Shown here: positions 41,666 through 49,915 of the stretch, one piece after another
Position numbering within the stretch: position 1 is the first letter of the stretch
Layout of the letters: each line of letters starts with the position of its first letter
DNA from: Bacteriovoracaceae bacterium
GTDB taxonomy: Bacteria; Bdellovibrionota; Bacteriovoracia; Bacteriovoracales; Bacteriovoracaceae
Assembly: GCA_003245675.1 (NCBI GenBank)
Contig: QKCN01000008.1
Coordinates: 1 to 64,000 of the forward strand
Reading direction: 5' to 3'
Length of the DNA stretch: 64,000 nt
Program-made: the position numbers and the translations under genes
Notes under the pieces: model-generated
The model's input: the letters and a program-made list of their open reading frames with translations, nothing else
What the model was told of the DNA's origin: nothing
The model's database searches: none

Positions 41666-43863
41666 TGGCCGGACATATTATCAGTGTCATTGGAGGAAAA
41701 GGCGGAGTTGGCAAGTCTATGTTTGCCTGTAACTTAGCTTTTGCTTTCGCGGCAGAGAAACGAGCCAAGTGTCTCCTTTTGGATTTTGATCAAAGAGCCT
41801 GTGGAGATCAGACCATTATCTCAGGGATTAAGTCGCCCAAAAATTTAAAAGATTTAAGTGAGTTTTCTGGTTCAATTGATCCTAAGACACTCCAGATGTT
41901 TATGGGGATGCATAAATTGCAAGTTGGACATGTCAATATGCCACCAGATCCCGTTGCCGCTTCTCAAATAAAAGAAGAGGCTTTAGGGAAAGTGCTAAAA
42001 GCTGTACCTAACCTTTTTCCTGTGACGGTTATTGATGTTGGAAGTGAGTTGACGGATCTTGCGCTTAAAGCATTAGAGGCTTCGACTTTAATTTTCTTGA
42101 TCGTCTCTCCAGATGTTTTAGCAATCAATCAAAGTAAAAGATTATATTCAGATCTTATCACTCAATTGTTTCCCAAGGATATGATTCAAATTGTCGTTAA
42201 TCAGACAGTAAAAGGTCATCCCATGACTCCCGAAATCATTGGAAAGCAAATGGGCAAACCTGTGTTTCACGCTATAGCCAAAGATGATCAAAGTTGCGTG
42301 ATGGCCCTCAGTAAGTCACAGCCTGTGATGGCCGTGGCTCAGAATAGTGCTTTTGCTACGGGTGTATTAGAATGTGCACGTAAAGTTATTCAAAAAAATA
42401 TTCTTGCGATGTTGGAAAAACTGGCTAAGCCTAAAGATACATCAGCCAGTAAAGCAGCCTCGCCAGCGCAAGAAGCAAAGGTAAAGAATTCTTGGAATGA
42501 TCTTAAAGTCAGAATTCATCGCGCCCTTGTTGAAGAAATGGATTTCAATAAAGATGAGGATAAAAACGATCCTCATGCCAAAATTATTCTCAAAGAAAAA
42601 ACAAAAAAGAAAGTTGTTGAGTTATTAAATAAAGAAGAAACGGCAGGAATTCTCACTGGTCGAGATGACATGAATCGTATTGTCAAAGAGATTTTGGATG
42701 AGGCTTTGGGACTCGGCCCTTTAGAGGAACTCCTGAGTGATCGTACCGTTTCGGAAATCATGGTTATTGCTCCAGATAAAATTTACTATGAAAAAAGTGG
42801 TAAAGTGCGTTTGTCAGATGTGACTTTTACAAGTGATCGTCAAGCTCTTAACGTCATTGAGAGAATTGTTGCACCTATTGGTCGTCGTATCGATGAAAAA
42901 ACTCCTTATGTGGATGCCCGTCTTGCTGATGGATCACGTGTGCATGCTATTATTCCACCTTGTGCTTTGGAGGGCTGCACTATTACGATTCGTAAATTCC
43001 CCGAAGAAACTCTTACTTATAAAGACTTGATTAAGTTTGGTTCTATGACGGAAGGGATGGCCGACTTTTTGCGAATTTCTGTAGAAGCTCATCGTAATAT
43101 TGTTGTTTCTGGAGGTACAGGTTCTGGTAAAACGACTTTGATTAATATGCTAGGTGCTTTTATTCCTTCCAATGAGCGGATTATTACTGTGGAAGACTCT
43201 GCTGAGTTGAGCTTGCCTCAGGATCACGTTGTGCGCCTGGAAACTCGTCCTCCTTCTTTGGAAGGTGATGGTGAGATTAGTATTCGTTTGCTTGTTAAGC
43301 AAACTCTGAGAATGCGTCCCGACCGAATTGTGGTTGGGGAGTGTCGTGGTGGGGAAACGCTTGATATGTTACAAGCGATGAATACTGGGCACGATGGCTC
43401 ATTGACGACAGTTCACTCCAACTCGCCACGCGATTGCATGGGACGTTTGGAGACTCTCGTACAATATGCTGGAGCTGGTCTTAATCAGCGTTCAATTCGG
43501 GAAATGATTGCTTCAGCCGTACATATGGTTGTGCAGCAAAGTCGTCTAGATGACGGTTCTCGTAAGGTTATGAATATTACTGAATTAGGAGGTATGCAAG
43601 GTGATGTTATTACTTTGCAAGATATTTTCTTGTTTAAGCAAGAAGGCATTGGTCGAGATGGTAAAATCATAGGAAAGTTTCAGGCAAGTGGTTTTATACC
43701 AAAGTTTATTGAGGTGTTGGAGAAGAAGGGATACAAAATACCAAGAGGTCTTTTCAATAACGAGGCGCCACCGGCAGCCGCGGCACCTGAGAAAAAACCA
43801 GCAGCAGCACCAACGCCTGCCGCCAACCCGGGAGCAGCAAAAGTTCCCCCTAAGAAAAAGTAG
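41665..43863 (+). CDS. Fused CpaE/TadZ-like ParA ATPase and CpaF/TadA motor ATPase
   Basis: A 732-aa fusion. Residues 1-265 are a MinD/ParA-type ATPase with deviant Walker A KGGVGKS (12-18) and a DFDQRACGD segment (TadZ/CpaE localisation factors belong here). Residues about 275-700 are a type II/IV secretion ATPase, with CpaF's helical start, RRIDEKTPYVDARLADGSR, Walker A GGTGSGKT (483-490), the Asp/Glu box ITVEDSAEL, and RMRPDRIVVGECRGGE. A short Ala/Pro/Lys tail closes it. Normally these are two genes. Start overlaps cpaC by 1 bp with AGGAG upstream. Confidence 0.9.
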   Translation: MAGHIISVIGGKGGVGKSMFACNLAFAFAAEKRAKCLLLDFDQRACGDQTIISGIKSPKNLKDLSEFSGSIDPKTLQMFMGMHKLQVGHVNMPPDPVAASQIKEEALGKVLKAVPNLFPVTVIDVGSELTDLALKALEASTLIFLIVSPDVLAINQSKRLYSDLITQLFPKDMIQIVVNQTVKGHPMTPEIIGKQMGKPVFHAIAKDDQSCVMALSKSQPVMAVAQNSAFATGVLECARKVIQKNILAMLEKLAKPKDTSASKAASPAQEAKVKNSWNDLKVRIHRALVEEMDFNKDEDKNDPHAKIILKEKTKKKVVELLNKEETAGILTGRDDMNRIVKEILDEALGLGPLEELLSDRTVSEIMVIAPDKIYYEKSGKVRLSDVTFTSDRQALNVIERIVAPIGRRIDEKTPYVDARLADGSRVHAIIPPCALEGCTITIRKFPEETLTYKDLIKFGSMTEGMADFLRISVEAHRNIVVSGGTGSGKTTLINMLGAFIPSNERIITVEDSAELSLPQDHVVRLETRPPSLEGDGEISIRLLVKQTLRMRPDRIVVGECRGGETLDMLQAMNTGHDGSLTTVHSNSPRDCMGRLETLVQYAGAGLNQRSIREMIASAVHMVVQQSRLDDGSRKVMNITELGGMQGDVITLQDIFLFKQEGIGRDGKIIGKFQASGFIPKFIEVLEKKGYKIPRGLFNNEAPPAAAAPEKKPAAAPTPAANPGAAKVPPKKK

Positions 43864-43872
43864 GTAGAATAA

Positions 43873-44763
43873 ATGGAAGAGTTTACCCTCCTCTTAGGAA
43901 AAAATGGTGTTATTTTTGCTATTGGTTTGGTCGCATTTATCTGGTGCTATCGTAATAGTATAAAAGTTTTTAATTTTATTGAAACTCAAACTTTGGGAAA
44001 TCGCGAATACATTATGTCGCGTTTTGAATTATTGTTTTTAAAGGTTTCTGAAAAACACGTAACAATAGTTCTTCTTTCTATTTCTTTTGGTTTAGGGCTC
44101 TTGGTTATTGCTATTTTTTCAATTTTTGGACTTTATAAAACAGGCATTTTTCTCGGAGCGATCGCGGGATTTGTTGGTTGGAAGCTTCCGCGGCCAATCG
44201 TTAATTTTATGGTCGAGCAGCGGATAAAGAAATATCAGTATCAAATGGTGGATGCGCTTAACTTGCTTTCTAATGGGATTAGGGCAGGCTTATCTGTCCC
44301 ACAAAGTTTGGCGATGGTTGTAGATGAATTGCCTCCTCCTGTTTCGCAAGAATTTAATTTAATGTTGCAGCAAAATCGGATTGGGGTTCCGCTGGAAGAA
44401 TGTTTTGAGAATTTGTTGGAGAGGATTCCAACTGAAGATAATGAAATGTTTGTGACGAGTGTAAACGTCTTGAGGGAAACAGGTGGTAACCTTGCTGAAA
44501 CCTTCGATACTATTGTTGAGGTTATTAGGGAGCGAGTTCGTTTGATGCAAAAAATTGATACCTACGTTGCTCAAGGAAAATTTCAAGCTGCCGTAATTGC
44601 TTTGATGCCTTTTGTTTTGGGGGGCGTTTTTATGTCAACGGATCCACGGGCAGCTGAAAAAATTATGGGCAGCCCTATTGCTATCGCTTTACTTGTTGGA
44701 GCAGTTATCATGGATTTACTTGGTGTTTATGTGATTAGTAAGGTGATTAAAATTAAAGTGTAG
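43873..44763 (+). CDS. tadB: Tad inner-membrane platform protein TadB
   Basis: A 296-aa T2SS-F (GspF-like) domain protein. Membrane segments lie at about 12-25, 65-100, 235-255 and 265-290. The cytoplasmic loop has the family pattern YQMVDALNLLSNGIRAGLSVPQSL and later the NLAETFDTIVEVIRER helix. Nine bases from the fusion ATPase. No tadC follows; the next gene is unrelated. Confidence 0.88.
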   Translation: MEEFTLLLGKNGVIFAIGLVAFIWCYRNSIKVFNFIETQTLGNREYIMSRFELLFLKVSEKHVTIVLLSISFGLGLLVIAIFSIFGLYKTGIFLGAIAGFVGWKLPRPIVNFMVEQRIKKYQYQMVDALNLLSNGIRAGLSVPQSLAMVVDELPPPVSQEFNLMLQQNRIGVPLEECFENLLERIPTEDNEMFVTSVNVLRETGGNLAETFDTIVEVIRERVRLMQKIDTYVAQGKFQAAVIALMPFVLGGVFMSTDPRAAEKIMGSPIAIALLVGAVIMDLLGVYVISKVIKIKV

Positions 44764-44887
44764 TATTTTGGTCATATAAGATAGAACTTGTTAATTTTTT
44801 GAAAAATAAGCCGAATAGGCGTTGCAATTCAAAGGATCGTGTTAAAATAAATTGATGTTAAATAACAGTGAATTTATGAGGTTTAAA

Positions 44888-46525
44888 ATGAGCTTTAAGT
44901 TTGTCTTGTCTTTCTTGTTGTTGATTCCGGTATTAGCCTGGGGTGGAGTGAATTTAAAAAATGGAAATTTTTATATCACTTATACTGATTTGATTGTTCC
45001 AGGTGGCGGTAAAAAATTGGAGATAACAAGAACCTATAACTCAAAGGTGGCTGACGTTGGTTGGTTTGGCGTTGGTTGGGGAAGTGATTTTGAAACATTT
45101 TTATCTGTTTCGGCAGATGGTTCTGTTGTTGTTCATGAAAATGGTGCGGGCGCACAGAACCGTTTTGTACCTCGTTCTAATATTGATCCACGTGGAGCAG
45201 CTCAAAAAATTATTGCCGAAATTAGAAAGAAAAAATCTCTTACGGCATCAGTTGCAAAGGAAATGGAAGATAAGTTGAGTGCTAATGCGGAATTGAGACA
45301 TGCCTATGCTCGTCGCTATAAAGTCACTGCAACATTGGCCAAGGGAACGACTCTATATTCTATGCAGTTAGGAAGTCAAAGTATTGAGGTTACAGCACAA
45401 GGATACAAAAGGGTTTTTTCTGATGGCAGAACTGAGACTTTCAATAAAGATGGGAAGCTAACCAAGATAAGCAATAAAACTGGCTATTACATTGATTTAA
45501 GTTACAACAAGAATGGAAAGCTTGAAAATGTTAAAGACTCTCAGGCGAAGCAGATCTTTTTCGATTGGTATGCTGATGGGAGAGTTAAAGAGATTTGGTC
45601 AGTGGGAGATAAAAAGGCTTCTTACAAGTATAAAGACAATGACCTTATCGAGTCGCAAGATGTTGCAGGGAATGCTTATAAATTTGGCTATGATTCTAAT
45701 CACAATATGACGAGTGTAACTTACGCCGATAAGTCGCAAATGCAAATCAAGTATGGGCTAAAAACTCAGTTTACCTCCGCCATTACTGATCGCAATGGTG
45801 AAAAAACAGAGTATGTCTATGAATCGAATCCTAAAATGCCAGATAAGCACTATTGGACTCTAGTTAAAAAGAAAGGGTTGAGTGGCAAAGAGGTTGAAAA
45901 TCGTTATGAGTATGAAATAAAGACTCGTAAGGACGGATCGAGCTATACGTATCGCATTTTGACAATCGTCGATGGCTTAAGAACTGAAACAGTTTATAGC
46001 GACAAAGGATCATTGCCTCTAAAAATTGTTCAAGGGAAGAATGTTACCAATTTCAAATACAGTGATGATGGACTTTTATTGGAGAAGAAATCGAGCTCCG
46101 GAGAATACATCAAGATTGATTACGAAGATAAATTCAAAAAAATTTCGCGAGTTGAAAAAAATAAAATGTGGACCGAATTTCAGTACGATGGTCGTGGCAA
46201 TTTAACAAAGGCTTCCGATAGTTCAGGGAAAAGCGTTTTGCTTGTTTACGACAGCAAGGGCCGCATTACTAAGATGGTGGACAAAAATAGCAAAGATAAG
46301 AAAAACCAGCCAAGAGCGCTTTCTTTTAAATATAATGCATTAGGTAAGCCTATTGAGATAAAGATGGAAGGTGCTGGGGTAATTAGAGTTGACTATGATA
46401 ACTATGGCGAAATTAAGAGAGTTGATAGTAAATCAGGTCCTAAGATTGCTATTCAGGTCTCACAAGCCTTTAAAAATTTGCTCAAGGTGGTACAACCTGC
46501 CGGGGTGGATTTGAAAATGTTTTAA
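44888..46525 (+). CDS. Secreted YD/RHS-repeat protein
   Basis: A 545-aa protein from ATG 44888 (GAGG with usable spacing); the 12-codon upstream extension spoils the signal peptide. The signal peptide (cut near LAWGG) precedes an N-terminal domain of the RHS entry type (NGNFYITYTDLIVPGGGKKL, then TRTYNS). After this come many YD-type repeats (F-x-Y-D/N-x-x-G-x-L), spread from about 170 to 520. The conserved RHS core DPxG motif and a variable toxin tip are absent, so it looks like a repeat shell only. Two small secreted peptide genes and a further one follow. A role on the cell surface is inferred. Confidence 0.82.
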   Translation: MSFKFVLSFLLLIPVLAWGGVNLKNGNFYITYTDLIVPGGGKKLEITRTYNSKVADVGWFGVGWGSDFETFLSVSADGSVVVHENGAGAQNRFVPRSNIDPRGAAQKIIAEIRKKKSLTASVAKEMEDKLSANAELRHAYARRYKVTATLAKGTTLYSMQLGSQSIEVTAQGYKRVFSDGRTETFNKDGKLTKISNKTGYYIDLSYNKNGKLENVKDSQAKQIFFDWYADGRVKEIWSVGDKKASYKYKDNDLIESQDVAGNAYKFGYDSNHNMTSVTYADKSQMQIKYGLKTQFTSAITDRNGEKTEYVYESNPKMPDKHYWTLVKKKGLSGKEVENRYEYEIKTRKDGSSYTYRILTIVDGLRTETVYSDKGSLPLKIVQGKNVTNFKYSDDGLLLEKKSSSGEYIKIDYEDKFKKISRVEKNKMWTEFQYDGRGNLTKASDSSGKSVLLVYDSKGRITKMVDKNSKDKKNQPRALSFKYNALGKPIEIKMEGAGVIRVDYDNYGEIKRVDSKSGPKIAIQVSQAFKNLLKVVQPAGVDLKMF

Positions 46526-46577
46526 TGCTATAATGTACTCGAGGTTTTTCCTCAAGTTTTATTTAAGGAGATAATAT

Positions 46578-46793
46578 ATGAAGCTTTTATTAGTGTTGTC
46601 TTTTCTTTCTTTGATGTTCGTTTCTGTTCCTGTTTTTGCTGGTGATGATGATGGTGTTGGAGAACTAGGGCAATGTCCAACTGGTACTTGTGGAGATATT
46701 TCACAATTAGACAGAGGTGATGGAAAAGATACTAGTGATGTTGCTGTTGACGATAATGGTTCAGCAAAATCAACTCAGACAACAAAAAAATAG
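46578..46793 (+). CDS. Small secreted acidic protein
   Basis: A 71-aa protein with AAGGAG at good spacing. A signal peptide (cut near PVFAG) leaves about 50 residues, rich in Asp and Ser/Thr, with one CPTGTC pair. It lies 52 bp after the YD-repeat gene and before a strong terminator, so the two probably share a transcript. Function unknown. Confidence 0.75.
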   Translation: MKLLLVLSFLSLMFVSVPVFAGDDDGVGELGQCPTGTCGDISQLDRGDGKDTSDVAVDDNGSAKSTQTTKK

Positions 46794-46829
46794 CTTTAGA
46801 AGTTTTAAAAATATAGTCTATAGATACTG

Positions 46830-46860
46830 AAGCACGAGCTTTGGCTCGTGCTTTTTTCTT
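46830..46860 (+). terminator. Terminator of the YD-repeat operon
   Basis: AAGCACGAGC / GCTCGTGCTT with loop TTTG and TTTTTTCTTTTC tail. Confidence 0.9.
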
Positions 46861-46906
46861 TTCATCAAAGACCTTAATTTCATCATAATATTGCCAATGT
46901 TATCAA

Positions 46907-46926
46907 CAGTGATCTGTTTTTTGACA
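46907..46926 (+). promoter_or_regulatory. Shared upstream element, copy 1
   Basis: CAGTGA-NNNN-TTTTTTGACA, 60 bp upstream of the sigma-54 box, with an identical element at the same distance in copy 2. A candidate site for a sigma-54 activator, or simply retained from the duplication. Confidence 0.4.
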
Positions 46927-46966
46927 GATGTTCTTCAGCATTTCAGCATATTACGTCTATGATTTT

Positions 46967-46982
46967 TGGCACGCATTTGGCA
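46967..46982 (+). promoter_or_regulatory. Sigma-54 promoter, copy 1
   Basis: TGGCACGCATTTGGCA matches TGGCACGNNNNTTGCA with exact -24/-12 spacing and one mismatch (T to G in the -12 element). It lies 33 bp before the peptide ATG. Confidence 0.75.
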
Positions 46983-47015
46983 CTAGTAAAGAGCAAGAGA
47001 GACAAGGGAGGAATT

Positions 47016-47198
47016 ATGAAAGCTTTAGTTTTGATTTTGACCATGAGTTTTTCAATTGCAACTTTTGCCGAAGATAGCTATGGAGAAAAATCCACAGAAT
47101 GTAAGTACTCAGCACATAATTTATCCGTAAATTATAAAGATTTCTCTGATGCTCCAAGCGCTTCTGAGAATGAATCAAATTCATTTTCAGTTAAATAG
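47016..47198 (+). CDS. 60-aa secreted peptide A
   Basis: AGGGAGG precedes the ATG. A Sec signal peptide (MKALVLILTMSFSIATFA) is followed by a mature chain of about 42 residues with one Cys (STECKYS), a YKDFSDAP segment and a Ser/Asn/Glu-rich end. It is 92-93% identical to the second copy. I recognise no family. The sigma-54 promoter suggests expression under a specific activator. The ORF extends upstream to 46959, but that part covers the promoter and is not coding. Confidence 0.82.
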   Translation: MKALVLILTMSFSIATFAEDSYGEKSTECKYSAHNLSVNYKDFSDAPSASENESNSFSVK

Positions 47199-47222
47199 TT
47201 AAATTTATATAGATTATCATAA

Positions 47223-47252
47223 GGAGGGACACTGTAATGTCCCTCCGCTTTT
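47223..47252 (+). terminator. Terminator after peptide A
   Basis: GGAGGGACA / TGTCCCTCC with loop CTGTAA, then GCTTTT. Confidence 0.8.
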
Positions 47253-47327
47253 CAGTATATTCCTTCATATTTGATTATTTCCCCGTTATCAATTTATTGT
47301 GGGGAAATGTGTCGTCTAAATTTTTGT

Positions 47328-47347
47328 CAGTGACTCTTTTTTTGACA
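47328..47347 (+). promoter_or_regulatory. Shared upstream element, copy 2
   Basis: CAGTGA-NNNN-TTTTTTGACA, at the same 60 bp distance from the sigma-54 box as in copy 1, while the four central bases differ. Confidence 0.4.
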
Positions 47348-47387
47348 ATGCTTTATTATGATTTCAGTATGTTATACCTTTGGTTTT

Positions 47388-47403
47388 TGGCACGCATTTG
47401 GCA
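47388..47403 (+). promoter_or_regulatory. Sigma-54 promoter, copy 2
   Basis: TGGCACGCATTTGGCA, identical to copy 1 and preceded by a diverged segment, which suggests that the box is under selection. Confidence 0.75.
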
Positions 47404-47436
47404 ATAGTAAAGAGCAAGAGAGACAAGGGAGGATTT

Positions 47437-47619
47437 ATGAAAGCTTTAGTTTTGATTTTGGCCATGAGTTTTTCAATTGCAGCTTTTGCTGATGACAGCT
47501 ATGGAGAAAAATCCACAGAATGTAAATATTCAGCACATAATCTGTCAGTAAATTATAAAGATTTTTCTGATGCGCCAAGCTCTTCTGAGAATGAATCGAA
47601 TTCATTTTCCGTAAAATAG
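47437..47619 (+). CDS. 60-aa secreted peptide B
   Basis: Paralog of peptide A with the same length, signal peptide type and one Cys (STECKYS). Only a few residues differ (T/A and E/D near the signal cut, A/S at SAPS/APSS). SD is AGGGAGG, at the same spacing as in copy A. Function unknown; a short exported product in two copies suggests dosage or heteromeric use. Confidence 0.82.
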   Translation: MKALVLILAMSFSIAAFADDSYGEKSTECKYSAHNLSVNYKDFSDAPSSSENESNSFSVK

Positions 47620-47653
47620 TCTAAATTAATTAAACCCATCATTTTAAGCAATT

Positions 47654-47685
47654 TAGGGGCACTTTTGCTGCCCCTATCTTTTTCT
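47654..47685 (+). terminator. Terminator after peptide B
   Basis: TAGGGGCA / TGCCCCTA stem with loop CTTTTGC and TCTTTTTC tail. Confidence 0.85.
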
Positions 47686-47714
47686 CACATTCCCCAGCCT
47701 TAAATTATTTTATC

Positions 47715-47744
47715 TTGACCTTAAGGTTCTACGAAGCATATAGT
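47715..47744 (+). promoter_or_regulatory. Sigma-70 promoter of the hydrogenase operon
   Basis: TTGACC, 18-base spacer, TATAGT, about 84 bp upstream of the first start codon. Confidence 0.55.
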
Positions 47745-47776
47745 CAAACTATCTATCTATTCAATTTTACAAGGGA

Positions 47777-47803
47777 AAACAGTCTTTCGGACTTGGACTG
47801 TTT
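47777..47803 (+). promoter_or_regulatory. Hairpin in the hydrogenase leader
   Basis: Perfect 8-bp stem AAACAGTC / GACTGTTT with loop TTTCGGACTTG, 25 bp before the start codon. Possible operator or mRNA structure; no T-tract, so not a terminator. Confidence 0.5.
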
Positions 47804-47827
47804 GGAAACTAAAGTGGGGACTTTATT

Positions 47828-49894
47828 ATGGCAAAAGTAGTGTATGGCTATTGGAACAAGGAATTGTATGACAATCGGGGCAAACATTTATTTGAAATTG
47901 CTCCTCTTGAAAACTTTAAAGAATTTGACGAGTTTGATCCTGGAAATCCTCTGAGGGCCTATATTGGGCATAAGGGATTTTTTGTTTTTGAACACGGCAT
48001 TAGTATTTTGGATTCTTTTCGTCATTATTTGAGTAAAGCAGCTGATGAATCTTGCGGAAAGTGCACGCCTTGTCGTGTGGGTACTCAAATTTTAAAGCGA
48101 AAATTCGATACTCTTGTTGATGGAGAGGGGGGCATTGAAGAACTTGTTGAGATTGAAAAACTTTGTGATCACATGAAGAGAACTTCTCTATGTGGCCTTG
48201 GTCAATCTGCTCCAGTGGCCCTGCTCTATGCTCTAAAGCATTTTAGAGATGAGTTTGAAAAAGAAATTGGCAATAAGGCAGGAATTAAAAAACGTCCAGT
48301 CTATGCTTATGCAACAACTCCATGTATTGAAGCTTGTCCTGCGAAAGTAGAGGTGCCAAAGTACATTGACTATATCAAAGATGGAAAATTTGCTCACTCT
48401 GTTGGGGTGGTCCTTAAAAAATATCCATGGGCCGCGACTTGTGGCCGTGTTTGTGTTCGTTTCTGTGAGCTTGCTTGCAAGAGAACAAATGTTGATGAGG
48501 CTGTTGGTATTAAAGTGCTTAAGCGCTTTGTTGCCGATAGAGAGAGATATGTCACTGATCATTGGTTTTCTAAAGATCTTATAAAGAATCCTAAGCACAA
48601 AGATTTGAAAGTTGCCGTTATTGGAACTGGCCCTGCTGGCATTTCGGCAGCATATCATTTGCTATTGAACGGTTATCATGTTGATGTGCTAGAGGCACTA
48701 CCTGAAGGCGGGGGAATGGCAAAGGTTGGTATTCCAAACTATCGTCTTCCTTCTGAAATTTTGGATAAAGAAATCAGTATTATTGAAGAGCTTGGTGGGC
48801 GAATTCGTTATAACCAGCGTCTTGGAAAAGATTTCAATTTAAAACAATTGCTCAATGAATACGGTTACAAGGCTGTTTTTCTTGGGATTGGTGCTCATAA
48901 AGGAAAAATTATAGGGATTCCTGGAGAGCCTCAAGAGATACCGACACCTATTTTGTTAGAGCAAGGCAAAAGACCAGAATACAAATATGCTGCTCACAAA
49001 ACTCGCGAAGCAAAGAAAGAGGTTTTTGGTTATAAGCAGGGGATTAATTTTCTATTAGATGTAAATAATTTTGTAATTAATCAGGGGCAGCCTCTACAGC
49101 TCGGTGAAAAACTCGTGGTGATTGGTGGAGGTAACGTTGCTATGGATTGTGTGCGTTCGGCCCTTCGTATGGGGGTCAAAGATGTACATCTTGTTTACCG
49201 CCGCACCAAAGCCGAAATGCCTGCAGATCACGAAGAGGTAGAAGCTGCAGAAAAAGAAGGCGTTATTTTCCATGAATTGACTCATCCCACTCAGCTAAAA
49301 GTTGAAAATGGAAAAGTTGTTGGCTTAGAACTTACCAAAATGGAATTGACTGAGCCACAGGATGGAAGAAGGCGAGGAGTTCGCGCAGTGCCAAATTCTG
49401 AATTTTGCATTGAATGTGATTACGTTGTTCCTGCCGTTGGCCAAGCAGTTGATGTTGATTCTCTTGCTGAAGAAACAGTTGCTCTTAATAAATGGGGTCT
49501 AATTGATGTGCAAGAAGAAACGATGATGACCAATATGGACGGCATTTTTGCAGGTGGTGATTGTGTGACTGGACCAGCTACTTTAATTGAGGCAATGGCC
49601 CAAGGTGAGAAAGCTGCTCGCTGTATGGATGATTATTTGCAGCACGGGCGGGTTCTATTTTCTCCAGAAGATCGTATGAGCAAAATTATCGATGGATTAA
49701 CGAAGAAAGATGATGAGCAGTTGTATGTTCCTGTAAAAGCACGACGTCGTACGCGTGTTGCAGAACTGGATCCAGAGTATCGTAAGCGAAAATTTGATGA
49801 GGTTGAAAAATCAATTTCTGTCGAAGAGGCTTATGGCGAAGCGGATCGTTGTTTGCGCTGTTATCGTATTTCCCTTGTCGTTACTGATCGATAA
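47828..49894 (+). CDS. GltD-type NAD(P)H flavoprotein with NuoF-like [4Fe-4S] domain, hydrogenase partner
   Basis: A 688-aa protein. Residues about 55-150 resemble the C-terminal NuoF iron-sulfur domain, with C76-GKC79-TPC82 and C122, but the NuoF FMN/NADH fold is missing. Next comes a GltD-like module: two cysteine clusters (CIEACPAKVEVP; CGRVCVRFCELAC), an FAD loop GTGPAGISAAYHL (about 264-276), and a second nucleotide loop GGGNVAMDCVRSALRMG. This is the layout of the small subunit of glutamate synthase. With hydA 21 bp downstream it probably passes electrons between NAD(P)H and the hydrogenase. ACTAAAGTGGGGA precedes the ATG. Confidence 0.85.
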   Translation: MAKVVYGYWNKELYDNRGKHLFEIAPLENFKEFDEFDPGNPLRAYIGHKGFFVFEHGISILDSFRHYLSKAADESCGKCTPCRVGTQILKRKFDTLVDGEGGIEELVEIEKLCDHMKRTSLCGLGQSAPVALLYALKHFRDEFEKEIGNKAGIKKRPVYAYATTPCIEACPAKVEVPKYIDYIKDGKFAHSVGVVLKKYPWAATCGRVCVRFCELACKRTNVDEAVGIKVLKRFVADRERYVTDHWFSKDLIKNPKHKDLKVAVIGTGPAGISAAYHLLLNGYHVDVLEALPEGGGMAKVGIPNYRLPSEILDKEISIIEELGGRIRYNQRLGKDFNLKQLLNEYGYKAVFLGIGAHKGKIIGIPGEPQEIPTPILLEQGKRPEYKYAAHKTREAKKEVFGYKQGINFLLDVNNFVINQGQPLQLGEKLVVIGGGNVAMDCVRSALRMGVKDVHLVYRRTKAEMPADHEEVEAAEKEGVIFHELTHPTQLKVENGKVVGLELTKMELTEPQDGRRRGVRAVPNSEFCIECDYVVPAVGQAVDVDSLAEETVALNKWGLIDVQEETMMTNMDGIFAGGDCVTGPATLIEAMAQGEKAARCMDDYLQHGRVLFSPEDRMSKIIDGLTKKDDEQLYVPVKARRRTRVAELDPEYRKRKFDEVEKSISVEEAYGEADRCLRCYRISLVVTDR

Positions 49895-49915
49895 TTTAGA
49901 GATTTGGAGATAATT

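Larger units (their letters stand above)
46907..47198. repeat. Tandem duplication, copy 1
   Basis: 292 bp containing an upstream element, a sigma-54 promoter and a 60-aa peptide gene. It aligns without gaps to 47328-47619 at a constant offset of 421 bp; the coding parts are near identical. Confidence 0.88.
47328..47619. repeat. Tandem duplication, copy 2
   Basis: Second unit, offset 421 bp from 46907-47198 with no gap; divergence is mostly upstream of the sigma-54 box and at third codon positions. The 129 bp between the two units contain the terminator of copy 1. Confidence 0.88.

Noticed and set aside
46959-47015. N-terminal extension of the duplicated peptides (MIFGTHLALVKSKRD...)
   Set aside because: It reads through the sigma-54 promoter and lacks an SD; the signal peptide starts at the ATG with AGGGAGG.
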